Positions 23,636-31,061 of a stretch of 43,826 nucleotides of DNA are shown here, in pieces. This DNA comes from DASVTR01 sp033855775. GTDB lineage: Bacteria; Acidobacteriota; Blastocatellia; Pyrinomonadales; Pyrinomonadaceae. Position 1 is the first letter of the stretch. Each line of letters opens with the position of its first letter. The stretch lies in NCBI GenBank assembly GCA_033855775.1, contig JAWVFT010000038.1, positions 1 through 43,826 of the forward strand, read 5' to 3'. The translations under genes and the position numbers were made by a program. The notes beneath the pieces are model-generated. The model searched no databases, had not been told where the DNA came from, and saw nothing but the letters and a program-made list of their open reading frames with translations.

Positions 23636-24696
23636 CGTGCTTCCACTCCTCTCAATGCCAGACCGACGGCGATGACCATCTCAGGAATTACTTCGCGCAT
23701 GTAATCAGGATCGAACCGACGAACGTCAACCTTGATCTGGCGAAACGGATCGAAAACTTCGACCGTCACTTCAAAACGATTGGAGAGGTATTCGGAGAGG
23801 CCCGGCAGTTTCGAGCCGCCGCCGGAAATGTAAATCTTCTGCACCGTTCCGCCGCCGTCTTCCGCAATCGCGCGGTAGAAATCCATCGTCTTCTGAACTT
23901 CGAGGGCCAGTATGTCCGAGACGGTTTCCAGTATCGGCTTGATGGCTCGCTCTTCCGTTCCTTCCGGCAACGGCATGCCGCGCTTGACGGCTTCGGCCTG
24001 CTCATGACTCAAGCCCAACTCGCGCTGCAAGAGGCTCGTGTACTGGTTGCCGCCCACGGAAACGTCGCGCGTAAAGACGGACTTCGCTCCGTTCAGGATG
24101 TTGATGTTCATCGTCGCTGCCCCGATGTTCAAGAGCGCAACGACCTGCCCCGTCTCCGGCGAGTAGTTCACCTCGTAGCAGTTCTGCAAAGCGAAGGCGT
24201 CCACATCAATAATCGCGGGCTGCTTTCCGGCAAGCTGAATCGCCTGCTTGACGTTGGCAATCTTGTCGCGCTTGCAGGCGGCCATCAGGACGTGCAGAGC
24301 ATCCGGCGAACTGCCGATAATCTGATAGTCCAGACTGACATCCGTGATGTCGAAGGGAATGTGCTCTTCGGCGTGCCACTCGATTGACTCTTCCAGTTCC
24401 TCTTTCGTCATCTGCGGCACGACGATGTTTTTGACGATGACGGAGTGGCCGCTGACGCCAGCCGCGATGCGGTCAGTTTTAATTTGATGCTCGCGGAAGA
24501 TGTTCGAGATGACGTTCGAGACATCGTTCAACTCCATGATCTGCCCGTCAACGATTGAGTCGGCCTGAAGATTCTCGTAGCCGAGGCTGACGAGTTGCAG
24601 GCTGCCGGGCTTGCCGGAAAGTTCGACGGCCTTCACCGAACTTGAGCCGATGTCTACACCGACCAGATTTTTTTTGCTGAGACCACGTTTCAACAT
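23632..24696 (-). CDS. pilM: Type IV pilus assembly ATPase-fold protein PilM
   Basis: Cytoplasmic actin/FtsA-like protein of 354 residues that binds PilN and links the pilus machine to the motor. Its start MLKRGLSKKNLVGVDIGSSSVKAVEL contains the phosphate-1 loop; IEWHAEEHIPFDITDVSLDY and VVALLNIGAATMNI (phosphate 2) follow. The adenosine motif is YISGGGSKLPGLSEYL. Length is normal for the family. It is the first gene of pilM-N-O-P-Q-roadblock, preceded by a long leader (24697 to about 25204) that contains a GEMM-I-type aptamer. An AGAGGA box lies about 12 nt before the ATG. Regulation by a cyclic dinucleotide is the main inference from the leader. Confidence 0.93.
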   Translation of the reverse strand: MLKRGLSKKNLVGVDIGSSSVKAVELSGKPGSLQLVSLGYENLQADSIVDGQIMELNDVSNVISNIFREHQIKTDRIAAGVSGHSVIVKNIVVPQMTKEELEESIEWHAEEHIPFDITDVSLDYQIIGSSPDALHVLMAACKRDKIANVKQAIQLAGKQPAIIDVDAFALQNCYEVNYSPETGQVVALLNIGAATMNINILNGAKSVFTRDVSVGGNQYTSLLQRELGLSHEQAEAVKRGMPLPEGTEERAIKPILETVSDILALEVQKTMDFYRAIAEDGGGTVQKIYISGGGSKLPGLSEYLSNRFEVTVEVFDPFRQIKVDVRRFDPDYMREVIPEMVIAVGLALRGVEAR

Positions 24697-25014
24697 GACT
24701 TGGAAATTCCTCTCGATCCTTCAGATCGCTTGCGGTTGTGTTGTCGAAGACGGAGACGAGCTTTGCGCGCTCTGGAGAGCTTGTGGCGAATGGGTTTTGA
24801 CGGAGATGTCGGGTTGGCAGATTTCATGACTGTGATAGCGCCTTGCACGAAATTTTGTTCGAGTGTGCCTTGCGGATTCAGGCAGCGCCGTTGGTTGCGG
24901 ACAGAAACAGTTTGAACTGTTCTAGGGGATGCGCCACTGTCTCAAAGTGAATGGAAAAGCAGGAAGGCCAAACGCTTTTTTCTGAAAGCTGTCGTAGCGC
25001 GTTCGTCCGTCTCG

Positions 25015-25110
25015 CTTCGGCAACCCGGCCAAGTCAGGGCTGATTTCAACTCTTCCTGACTTCCGTGGGCTTTGCGACCCCCGCTCGCGCGGAGTGTGCG
25101 TTTGTCGGCT
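25015..25110 (-). promoter_or_regulatory. GEMM-I-type cyclic dinucleotide riboswitch aptamer (probable) in pilM leader
   Basis: Read on the minus strand, the pilM leader shows the elements of the GEMM-I consensus in order. A 6-bp stem CTCCGC/GCGGGG (25089-25094, 25079-25084; one G-U) is capped by a GCGA (GNRA) tetraloop. It is followed by GTCGCAAAGCC, close to the consensus GACGCAAAGCC, and by a second hairpin with a perfect 8-bp stem AAGTCAGG/CCTGACTT (25055-25062, 25031-25038). The element ends GGGTTGCCGAAG, as in the 3' end of known GEMM-I members. The strand before the first stem reads ACGCACA instead of GGGCAAA, so the base that contacts ligand as G20 in Vc2 appears to be C (25100). The family binds c-di-GMP or cAMP-GMP. 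The rest of 24697-25364 has no credible gene; no clear intrinsic terminator was found between aptamer and pilM. Confidence 0.7.
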
Positions 25111-25209
25111 GACTTTCAAATCTGCCGGCTGCTCTGTCATCAACCCGAAGGGCCAATCAAAGCGCCAGCGTCGCTCTCTGTGGGCGATGCTCATTCCATC
25201 GCCACGATG

Positions 25210-25238
25210 AGAGTACAACACGGGCTACACGTTGTCAA
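25210..25238 (-). promoter_or_regulatory. Sigma-70-like promoter for the pilM operon leader
   Basis: On the minus strand a perfect TTGACA (25233-25238) is followed, after 17 nt, by TACTCT (25210-25215). AT-rich sequence resembling an UP element lies just upstream (25239-25270). The start near 25204 puts the GEMM-I aptamer about 95 nt into a 500-nt leader. Confidence 0.45.
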
Positions 25239-25364
25239 CCAATATTTTTAATTGTTTAACTGAATAAATAACAGGGAATACCAGCCCTAAATCGAGAATG
25301 CCCCGGCTTTAAAGGCGGGTTTTCTGGAATTCGAAGTAATTCGTTTCAGGAATTTCTGCGAGGA

Positions 25365-25655
25365 TTAGCTGGTGAAGACCTCGTAGACTTCCAGCGAAGG
25401 ACGGGCTTCGGCGAGGCCCGGCGTCTGCTTTCGGTGGGCGGCAATGAAGGCTTCCGAGGTAGTCCAGGCTTTAAAAGCATCGTACGACTGCCAACGTGTG
25501 AGGACGACGTAGGTGCGCCCTTCGGCTGGACGCAGGACTTGCATGTCTATAAAACCCGGCATCTTGTCAACGGCGCGGTCGCGCCCGATGAAGGTCTTTT
25601 CGAAATCCTGTTCGCGGCCTTCAGCCACCGGGATGCGATTCATGACGATAATCAT
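25365..25655 (-). CDS. Antibiotic biosynthesis monooxygenase (ABM) domain protein, IsdG/HmoA-like
   Basis: Small dimeric alpha-beta ferredoxin-like protein of 96 residues. MIIVMNRIPVAEGREQDFEKTF is the usual first strand and helix of ABM proteins; MPGFIDMQVLRP and YVVLTRWQSYDAFKAWTTSEAFIAAHR are the most conserved parts, matching bacterial heme-degrading HmoA/HmoB- and IsdG-like members. Such proteins oxidise heme or quinone-like substrates, but many homologues are uncharacterised. A heme-ligand His equivalent could be in FIAAHRKQT. It lies 96 bp downstream of the acyltransferase gene on the same strand and just upstream, in transcription order, of the pilM promoter region. The ATG at 25655 has no strong Shine-Dalgarno. 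Confidence 0.82.
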   Translation of the reverse strand: MIIVMNRIPVAEGREQDFEKTFIGRDRAVDKMPGFIDMQVLRPAEGRTYVVLTRWQSYDAFKAWTTSEAFIAAHRKQTPGLAEARPSLEVYEVFTS

Positions 25656-25751
25656 TTCGTTTCCACGTCCTTCGTATAAAGATGGATGAAAGGCTCATCC
25701 GACCGCCTTGCGGCCAATGCTCGTCCGCATTCGTTAGACGGGCTGTTGCGA

Positions 25752-26588
25752 CTAGCGTTCGCTGACTCGTCTATCTTCTTCGTCGTTCTCTTCATCCAGG
25801 AGGCCGCCGCTTTTAACCTTAACCGTCCTGGCCGGGATTCCGACCTTGATGTGATAAGGCTCGACATCCTTCGTGGCGACCGCAAGGGTTCCAATCATCG
25901 ACTGCGCTCCGACCTGTGTGCCTGCGAGAATGGTAGCGTGATAGGTGATGCGCGCGCCGTCGCCGATTCGCGTGGTGAGGTTAAAGACTTTATGAATGTC
26001 TTCGATGTCATGCGTGTGCGAGTAGATGTTGGCGTAGTCGGAGATGGAGACGTTGTTGCCGATTTCGATTCCGCCGCGGTCATCGAGCAGCACATGACGA
26101 TGAACGACGACGTTATCGCCGAACGAAAGGTTGTAGCCGTAAGACCACTCGACGAAGCGCCAGCACTTGAAGTTCTCGCCGACGCGACGAAAGATGAGCG
26201 GGGCGAGCATCCGGCGGAAACGATGGCCGAGCAGCGCGTTGTGTCCGAGCGGTGAGTGGTCGAACATTTGCCAGAGCCAGATGAAAGGCTTGCGCGCGGC
26301 GTAAGCGTCGGCGTCAATGTCTTCGTAGTACTCAGGCTCGGTGGTGATGTTGCGCGGGTCGAAGTTGTGCAGGACGGCGCGGGCCGCGGGCGAGAGCCGC
26401 GACTGGTCGGGCAGATGGCTGATTCCCTCTCCGAATTTTCCGGCCCCGTAATAGAGGTCGTAGAGCGTATCGCGCACGACATCATTCGGGTCACGTTTTC
26501 CATCGGTCAGGGCTAGATGAAGCGTGTCTAAAAAATCCTCGTAGCTCGCTTCAGCTTGTGGATGGGCTTCCAGCCGACGATATGACAT
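25752..26588 (-). CDS. Hexapeptide-repeat (left-handed beta-helix) acyltransferase
   Basis: About 278 residues. The N-terminal half is helical and specific (SYEDFLDTLHLALTDGKRDPNDVV, then FDPRNITTEPEYYEDIDADAYA). The C-terminal half is a left-handed beta-helix with hexapeptide periodicity: IEIGNNVSISDYANIYSHTHDIED, followed by ATILAGTQVGAQSMIGTLAVATKDV and the end HIKVGIPARTV, as in LacA/WbbJ/NodL-type O-acetyltransferases. The catalytic His is probably in YSHTHD. The acceptor (sugar or lipid) is unknown. ATG 26588 is favoured because GGAGGT lies 10 nt before it; ATG 26621 is an alternative. It is divergent from the 589-residue unknown protein and precedes the ABM gene. Confidence 0.85.
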   Translation of the reverse strand: MSYRRLEAHPQAEASYEDFLDTLHLALTDGKRDPNDVVRDTLYDLYYGAGKFGEGISHLPDQSRLSPAARAVLHNFDPRNITTEPEYYEDIDADAYAARKPFIWLWQMFDHSPLGHNALLGHRFRRMLAPLIFRRVGENFKCWRFVEWSYGYNLSFGDNVVVHRHVLLDDRGGIEIGNNVSISDYANIYSHTHDIEDIHKVFNLTTRIGDGARITYHATILAGTQVGAQSMIGTLAVATKDVEPYHIKVGIPARTVKVKSGGLLDEENDEEDRRVSER

Positions 26589-26798
26589 TCGCAAGTTCAC
26601 CTCCGCAGAAGTCAACGACATTTTGCGCGGGCCGGGAAACAGGCGCCGTCTGTAAAAGCCACTCAAAGTAGCATAGACCTGCGGGCGCGGCAATGTCATC
26701 CGATGAAGACGAAGCGAGCAATAAATGCGCGTTAATTTTTCGTGACGGCAGGAAGTCATCTTGCCAGTCCGAGCGCGCAGCAGTTAGGATTGACGGAG

Positions 26799-28568
26799 AT
26801 GAGTTTCTTTCGCAAGTTTTTAATCGCTCTCTTAGTTCTCGTCATAATCTTGGGCTTCTGGCTGTGGTGGAATCGCCCGCAGCGGGTGGACATGGCGGGC
26901 TATGTGCCAGCCGATTCGCTCATTTATCTTGAGGCCAACAACCTGCCTTTGATTGCCAGCGAAGTGACGCAGACAGACGCATGGAAAGCGCTGGCCCCGC
27001 CCGCTGGAATCAAAGCGAATCTGGGAAGCTACGGATGGCTGAGCCGTTTGGCGGCGTGGACTGGGATTGGCCCGGCGGATGCGGTCGTGCTTTCGCGCGC
27101 TCAGATTGCGGTGACGGTGATGGGCTTTGACGCGGCTGAAGCGGGCGCGACTTTGAAGATTAAGCCGCGCTACGCGCTCGTCGCCGAGACGCACACGAGC
27201 GCGTCACGCGTTCAGACGGCGATTGACAAACGCGTCGGCGAGTTTGCGCGTCGCGCCTACGGCGAGCCGGTTATCGAACGCAAGGAGGTCGGCGGCGTTG
27301 AGTTGAAAACGTGGCGCGCGGCGGAGGGCGAGCGGCGCATCGTGACGAGCGTGTTTGAGAGCGTGGCTATCGTCGGCACGGACGAAGCGACGGTGCTGGC
27401 TTGCGTCGCGGTCAGGCGCGGCGAGCGTCCGAGCCTCGCGGGCAACCAGCAAATGGAAGCCATGCGTCAACGACTCGACGGCGCGAACGCTTTGGCCTTC
27501 GGCTATGTTTCAGCAGGCGGCGCGGCGAAGCTTTTGGAAGTTGCGGCGACGGTTTATGCCACGCAGATGTTGTCCGACCCGCGCGCGCAAGGGCTGGCCG
27601 CCAGCACTTTGCCGGGGCTGGCAAACAAGATTCTAGGCAGCGCCGGTTGGAGCGCGCGTCTCAGCAACGGGATGGTGGAGGATCGTTATTTCGTCACGCT
27701 GCAAAACGGCGTCACGTCCGTCTTGCGTGAAATGCTGGCGACGGCTGGCGGCCCTGCGCCAAGCGCGGGCGAGTTGCTTCCGGCGGAGACTTACTCCGTC
27801 TCGCATTACAATTATCGTGACCCGGCGGCGGCTTGGCGCGGCTTGAATCTGGCGCTCTCCACGCAACTCGACACGCTCGGCGCAATCTTCGTTTCTCAAC
27901 TGCTGAAAGAAGCGCTCAAGCCTTACGGCATTGAAGAGCCTGACGTGTTTCTGCGTTCGATTGGGCCGAACATCATCACGGCGCGGCTGAACGAACCCGA
28001 CGCCACCGCGAACAATCAAAAGCCGGAGAGCGGTTCAAGCTCTGTGACCGTCACGATTGTCGAAGTGAAGGATGAGAAAGTGCTGCGCGAGTTTGTGCTC
28101 AAGCGGCTTGGGGCGCAGCCACGGCGCGAGCGCGTCGGCGAAGCAGAGATGCTTGTCTCGCAGAACAAAGAGCGGGGCGCGGCCTGCTTCATCATGGGGC
28201 GATTGTTGATGGGGCCGACGCAGCATGTGCGCCGCTGCCTTGAGGCGCAAGGGCGCGGCGAAACGCTGGCGGCTGCCGCCGACTTTCAGAAAGCCGCGCG
28301 AGCTATCGAGGGCCAAGCTGCGGCCAACACCGTGACATACAGTTCGGATGCCGCGCCCGCTCATGCTTTTATTTCGGCCATCGCCGCGCAGAAGGCTGTT
28401 CGAGAAGGAGAGCCGAACGCCATCGAGCTATCACGCGCTCTGGAAAATCTATCGTTCTCCGCCAGCGAAACGCGCTTAGTCGAAAATGGTTTCGAGAAGA
28501 AGACGCGCTCATCGTTCGGCCAGTTCGGGACACTCGCCGCGCAGTTTTCGCCATCATCACAGCCTTGA
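26799..28568 (+). CDS. Membrane-anchored protein of unknown function (DUF3352-like)
   Basis: Protein of 589 residues with one N-terminal membrane helix (about 7-26, LIALLVLVIILGFWLWW) followed by a large predicted periplasmic part. The opening VDMAGYVPADSLIYLEANNLP is characteristic of DUF3352-type proteins common in Acidobacteria; I recognise the pattern but no function. It has two similar halves, each with a strand-rich segment and a GLAxSTLPGLxNKIL-like helix. ATG 26799 is chosen because the hydrophobic helix starts there; AGGA lies 9 nt upstream. It is divergent from the acyltransferase and convergent with the next gene, across a 105-bp gap containing a tandem repeat. The codon usage resembles its neighbours. 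Confidence 0.75.
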   Translation: MSFFRKFLIALLVLVIILGFWLWWNRPQRVDMAGYVPADSLIYLEANNLPLIASEVTQTDAWKALAPPAGIKANLGSYGWLSRLAAWTGIGPADAVVLSRAQIAVTVMGFDAAEAGATLKIKPRYALVAETHTSASRVQTAIDKRVGEFARRAYGEPVIERKEVGGVELKTWRAAEGERRIVTSVFESVAIVGTDEATVLACVAVRRGERPSLAGNQQMEAMRQRLDGANALAFGYVSAGGAAKLLEVAATVYATQMLSDPRAQGLAASTLPGLANKILGSAGWSARLSNGMVEDRYFVTLQNGVTSVLREMLATAGGPAPSAGELLPAETYSVSHYNYRDPAAAWRGLNLALSTQLDTLGAIFVSQLLKEALKPYGIEEPDVFLRSIGPNIITARLNEPDATANNQKPESGSSSVTVTIVEVKDEKVLREFVLKRLGAQPRRERVGEAEMLVSQNKERGAACFIMGRLLMGPTQHVRRCLEAQGRGETLAAAADFQKAARAIEGQAAANTVTYSSDAAPAHAFISAIAAQKAVREGEPNAIELSRALENLSFSASETRLVENGFEKKTRSSFGQFGTLAAQFSPSSQP

Positions 28569-28598
28569 AAAATTCGAGAGCAAGCCTGACCGGAAATA

Positions 28599-28640
28599 AG
28601 CGAGGCTTTCGTCAAGCTTAGCGAGGCTTTCGTTAAGCTT
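28599..28640. repeat. Two tandem copies of a 21-bp repeat
   Basis: AGCGAGGCTTTCG followed by TCAAGCTT (28599-28619) or TTAAGCTT (28620-28640); only one base differs. It lies between two convergent genes. Confidence 0.75.
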
Positions 28641-28673
28641 GAAGTTTCTCGTCGTTGTTTGAAGTTGTCCGGG

Positions 28674-30065
28674 TTAATTTTCGAGGGTCGGAAAATCGAA
28701 GGGCGTGTCGGCGAGAACGGCGCGCATGCTGACCTGACCGAAGAGCGTCTCGACGAAGGCGGCGAAGCGATGAAGGACGGGAGCCAGTTCGACGGCTCCG
28801 CGCGCCGCCCCGACCTCTTCGATGAAACGCTCGCAAGCTTCCCAATCCTTGTACATCAAATAGCGCAGGCTGCCTTCCTGAAAGACGACGAGCCGTTCCA
28901 GCAAGCGCACGAGCGGATGCTGGTCGCGCTCTTTCTCGGCCAGTTGGATGAGTTGCAGCAGCATCCAGAGGTCATGGCGCAGGATGAGCGATTGCTCTTT
29001 CTTAGTTTGATAAGCTTTGAAAAGGAGCGTGCCGTCAAGTTGCTGGTCGAAGAGTTGGGCTAAGCCGACGATGGATTGCTGGAACGAATCGCGCAGGATG
29101 CCGTGAGCGGTTTCGACCTTGGCGTAGAGCGTCGGCGGATGACGCAGCGTGCCCAAGCCGACCAACTCTCTTGAGAAGACCTTGCGCAGTTCCATCGCCA
29201 GCGCGTAGTTTGTGCCGTCGAGCGTGTCGCTAAAGGTCGTCTCCAAATTCTCAATCCGCATGGTTCGGTTCTCGACGAACCGCCGCAACTCGCGCGTCTC
29301 TTGATTGATGAGAGTAAAGACGGGCAGCGTTTGTTTGAGCGGAGCGTCGCGCTGCAAGTAAGCTTCGATGGTCGCCAGCCAGTTCAGCATCCGCGCCAGC
29401 ACGTTAAAGATGGCCGACAGGTCAGTCCCGAACGAACGCTGCAAGGCGGCCTGACGGGTCAACGAAATCAGTTGCGGTTGCAGGTTAACATCGCTTCGCT
29501 GTGTGAGGCTGCGGATGAGATGTTTCGCCGCCTCCGAGCGCTCCAAATCGCGCGTCAACATCTTCCCCAGATTCGACCAGGCCGAAATTCCCACGGCGCC
29601 CGCCGTCAACAATTCATCACACAACATGCAATAGTTGCCAAGCGTCTCCGCCAGTTGCACTAGAGACTGGTCGGCTGCGACTGAAGACGATTCGCCCGTC
29701 TCTTCCGCGAGCGACAGTTCGCCGAGCGGCGACTGCTCATCCTGCTCCAATAGCTCGTCCGCTGAGCTTTCGGCTTGCGCGAGTTGAAAGGTCAGGCGCG
29801 AGCAATCCCAAAGGACGGAGCGCGCGATGCGTATGTCTCCGGCGAAATCGCGCTTTGACAAATCGGCTTGCTCCGCTTCTGTGAACGGATAATTGGCGGC
29901 GTCAAAAAAGCTTGGCAGAGCGCGCAACCATAATCCGAGCCGCGCGTCCAGCGTCGTCGCTGCGGACAAGGCGGGCGGCGACGGCGATTCGCGCGCGGCA
30001 GCAGCGGCGTCCCGTTCGGCGAGGACACTCTGCGAAGCGTTTATGTTCAAATCGAGTTGATTCAT
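28674..30065 (-). CDS. Uncharacterised, mostly helical protein
   Basis: Protein of about 463 residues with no signal peptide or membrane segment. It looks almost wholly alpha-helical: long amphipathic stretches such as LAETLGNYCMLCDELLTAG, MLNWLATIEAYLQRDAP and ILRHDLWMLLQLIQLAEKERDQH. There is an acidic, Ser/Glu-rich linker near residues 115-145. I do not recognise the family. It may be a scaffold or regulator, but no motif supports a function. ATG 30065 is the first in-frame ATG after sequence that overlaps the divergent rdgB promoter; the frame continues upstream to 30224 but would overlap rdgB. It is convergent with the 589-residue protein. Confidence 0.7.
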   Translation of the reverse strand: MNQLDLNINASQSVLAERDAAAAARESPSPPALSAATTLDARLGLWLRALPSFFDAANYPFTEAEQADLSKRDFAGDIRIARSVLWDCSRLTFQLAQAESSADELLEQDEQSPLGELSLAEETGESSSVAADQSLVQLAETLGNYCMLCDELLTAGAVGISAWSNLGKMLTRDLERSEAAKHLIRSLTQRSDVNLQPQLISLTRQAALQRSFGTDLSAIFNVLARMLNWLATIEAYLQRDAPLKQTLPVFTLINQETRELRRFVENRTMRIENLETTFSDTLDGTNYALAMELRKVFSRELVGLGTLRHPPTLYAKVETAHGILRDSFQQSIVGLAQLFDQQLDGTLLFKAYQTKKEQSLILRHDLWMLLQLIQLAEKERDQHPLVRLLERLVVFQEGSLRYLMYKDWEACERFIEEVGAARGAVELAPVLHRFAAFVETLFGQVSMRAVLADTPFDFPTLEN

Positions 30066-30215
30066 AATATGGCCAGCCAGAGACAAGCTCTCGCGCGCGA
30101 GCTTGCTGCTCCAATTGTAAACATGAAATGATGCGGCTGGCAAAACATTTATTTTGAAGACGATTTTTTCGCTGCCGTGGCGGGCCGGCAGCAGAGCTAA
30201 CGGTCGCGCTCTCCG

Positions 30216-30833
30216 ATGGCCCATTCAAAATTTTCAGAACTGCTCATCGCCACTTACAACCCCGGCAAGATTCTTGAGCTTGAATCATGGCTCGGACAAC
30301 TCACGTTGCGCTTGCGCGGGCTCGCCGAGTTTCCTTTCGTCCAGGAGATGGAGGAAACCGGAGCGACGTTTATCGAGAACGCCGTCATCAAAGCGACGGG
30401 CTACGCGCGGCAGACAAGTCTCTGGACGCTGGCGGATGATTCCGGCCTTGAGGTTGAAGCATTGGGCGGCGCGCCCGGAGTTTACTCGGCGCGCTATGCC
30501 GGCCCCGAAGCTTCGGATGCGCAGCGCGTCGAGCGGCTCCTCAAAGAACTCGCCGAGACGAACGACGCGCAACGACGCGCGCGCTTTGTCTGCGTGATAG
30601 CCATCGCCGACCCTGCGGCTCAAGTGGCTCATGTTGTCGAAGGTCTGTGCGAGGGGCATCTCACCCACGCGCCGCGCGGGACGGGCGGCTTCGGCTATGA
30701 CCCGATCTTCGTTCCAGAGGGCTACGAGCAGAGCTTCGGCGAGTTGCCCGCCGAGATTAAAAGGTCAATCAGCCATCGCGCGCGTGCTCTTGCCGCCGCC
30801 GAATCATTCCTGCGCCAGCGTCTACGGCCTTAA
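30216..30833 (+). CDS. rdgB: Non-canonical purine NTP pyrophosphatase (RdgB/HAM1)
   Basis: House-cleaning enzyme of 205 residues that hydrolyses dITP, ITP and XTP to monophosphate and pyrophosphate, preventing incorporation of deaminated purines. Family motifs are complete: LIATYNPGK near the N-terminus (the TxNxxK motif), GATFIENAVIKA, the catalytic ADDSGLEVEALGGAPGVYSARYAG, GTGGFGYDPIFVPEGY and the closing FGELPAEIKRSISHRARA. Length is standard. It is divergent from the helical unknown protein, whose start lies about 150 bp away, and stands upstream of tRNA-Pro. The start ATG 30216 puts the first motif at residues 10-18, typical of the family. Confidence 0.95.
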   Translation: MAHSKFSELLIATYNPGKILELESWLGQLTLRLRGLAEFPFVQEMEETGATFIENAVIKATGYARQTSLWTLADDSGLEVEALGGAPGVYSARYAGPEASDAQRVERLLKELAETNDAQRRARFVCVIAIADPAAQVAHVVEGLCEGHLTHAPRGTGGFGYDPIFVPEGYEQSFGELPAEIKRSISHRARALAAAESFLRQRLRP

Positions 30834-30835
30834 GC

Positions 30836-30864
30836 TTGCGCTGCCTTCCTCCAGCGGCTAGAAT
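30836..30864 (+). promoter_or_regulatory. Probable promoter of tRNA-Pro
   Basis: TTGCGC (30836-30841) and TAGAAT (30859-30864, 5 of 6) are separated by 17 nt, with the predicted start about 44 nt before the tRNA. Confidence 0.45.
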
Positions 30865-30913
30865 GCAGCCAGTCCAAAGAGGTCGCGCAACTTGCCGCGA
30901 GTTATGCGAATTA

Positions 30914-30988
<75 letters not shown>

Positions 30989-31061
30989 TTCATTTTTCAA
31001 CGCCGCCTAAAATTTTCCAAAAGCTATCACCCTTCGTCGCCGTCCACCGGAGAACACCCTT

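Noticed and set aside
24922..25221. A 99-codon minus-strand ORF upstream of pilM
   Set aside because: It covers the riboswitch-like leader, has composition unlike a protein (basic, no domain), and its start is next to the predicted transcription start.
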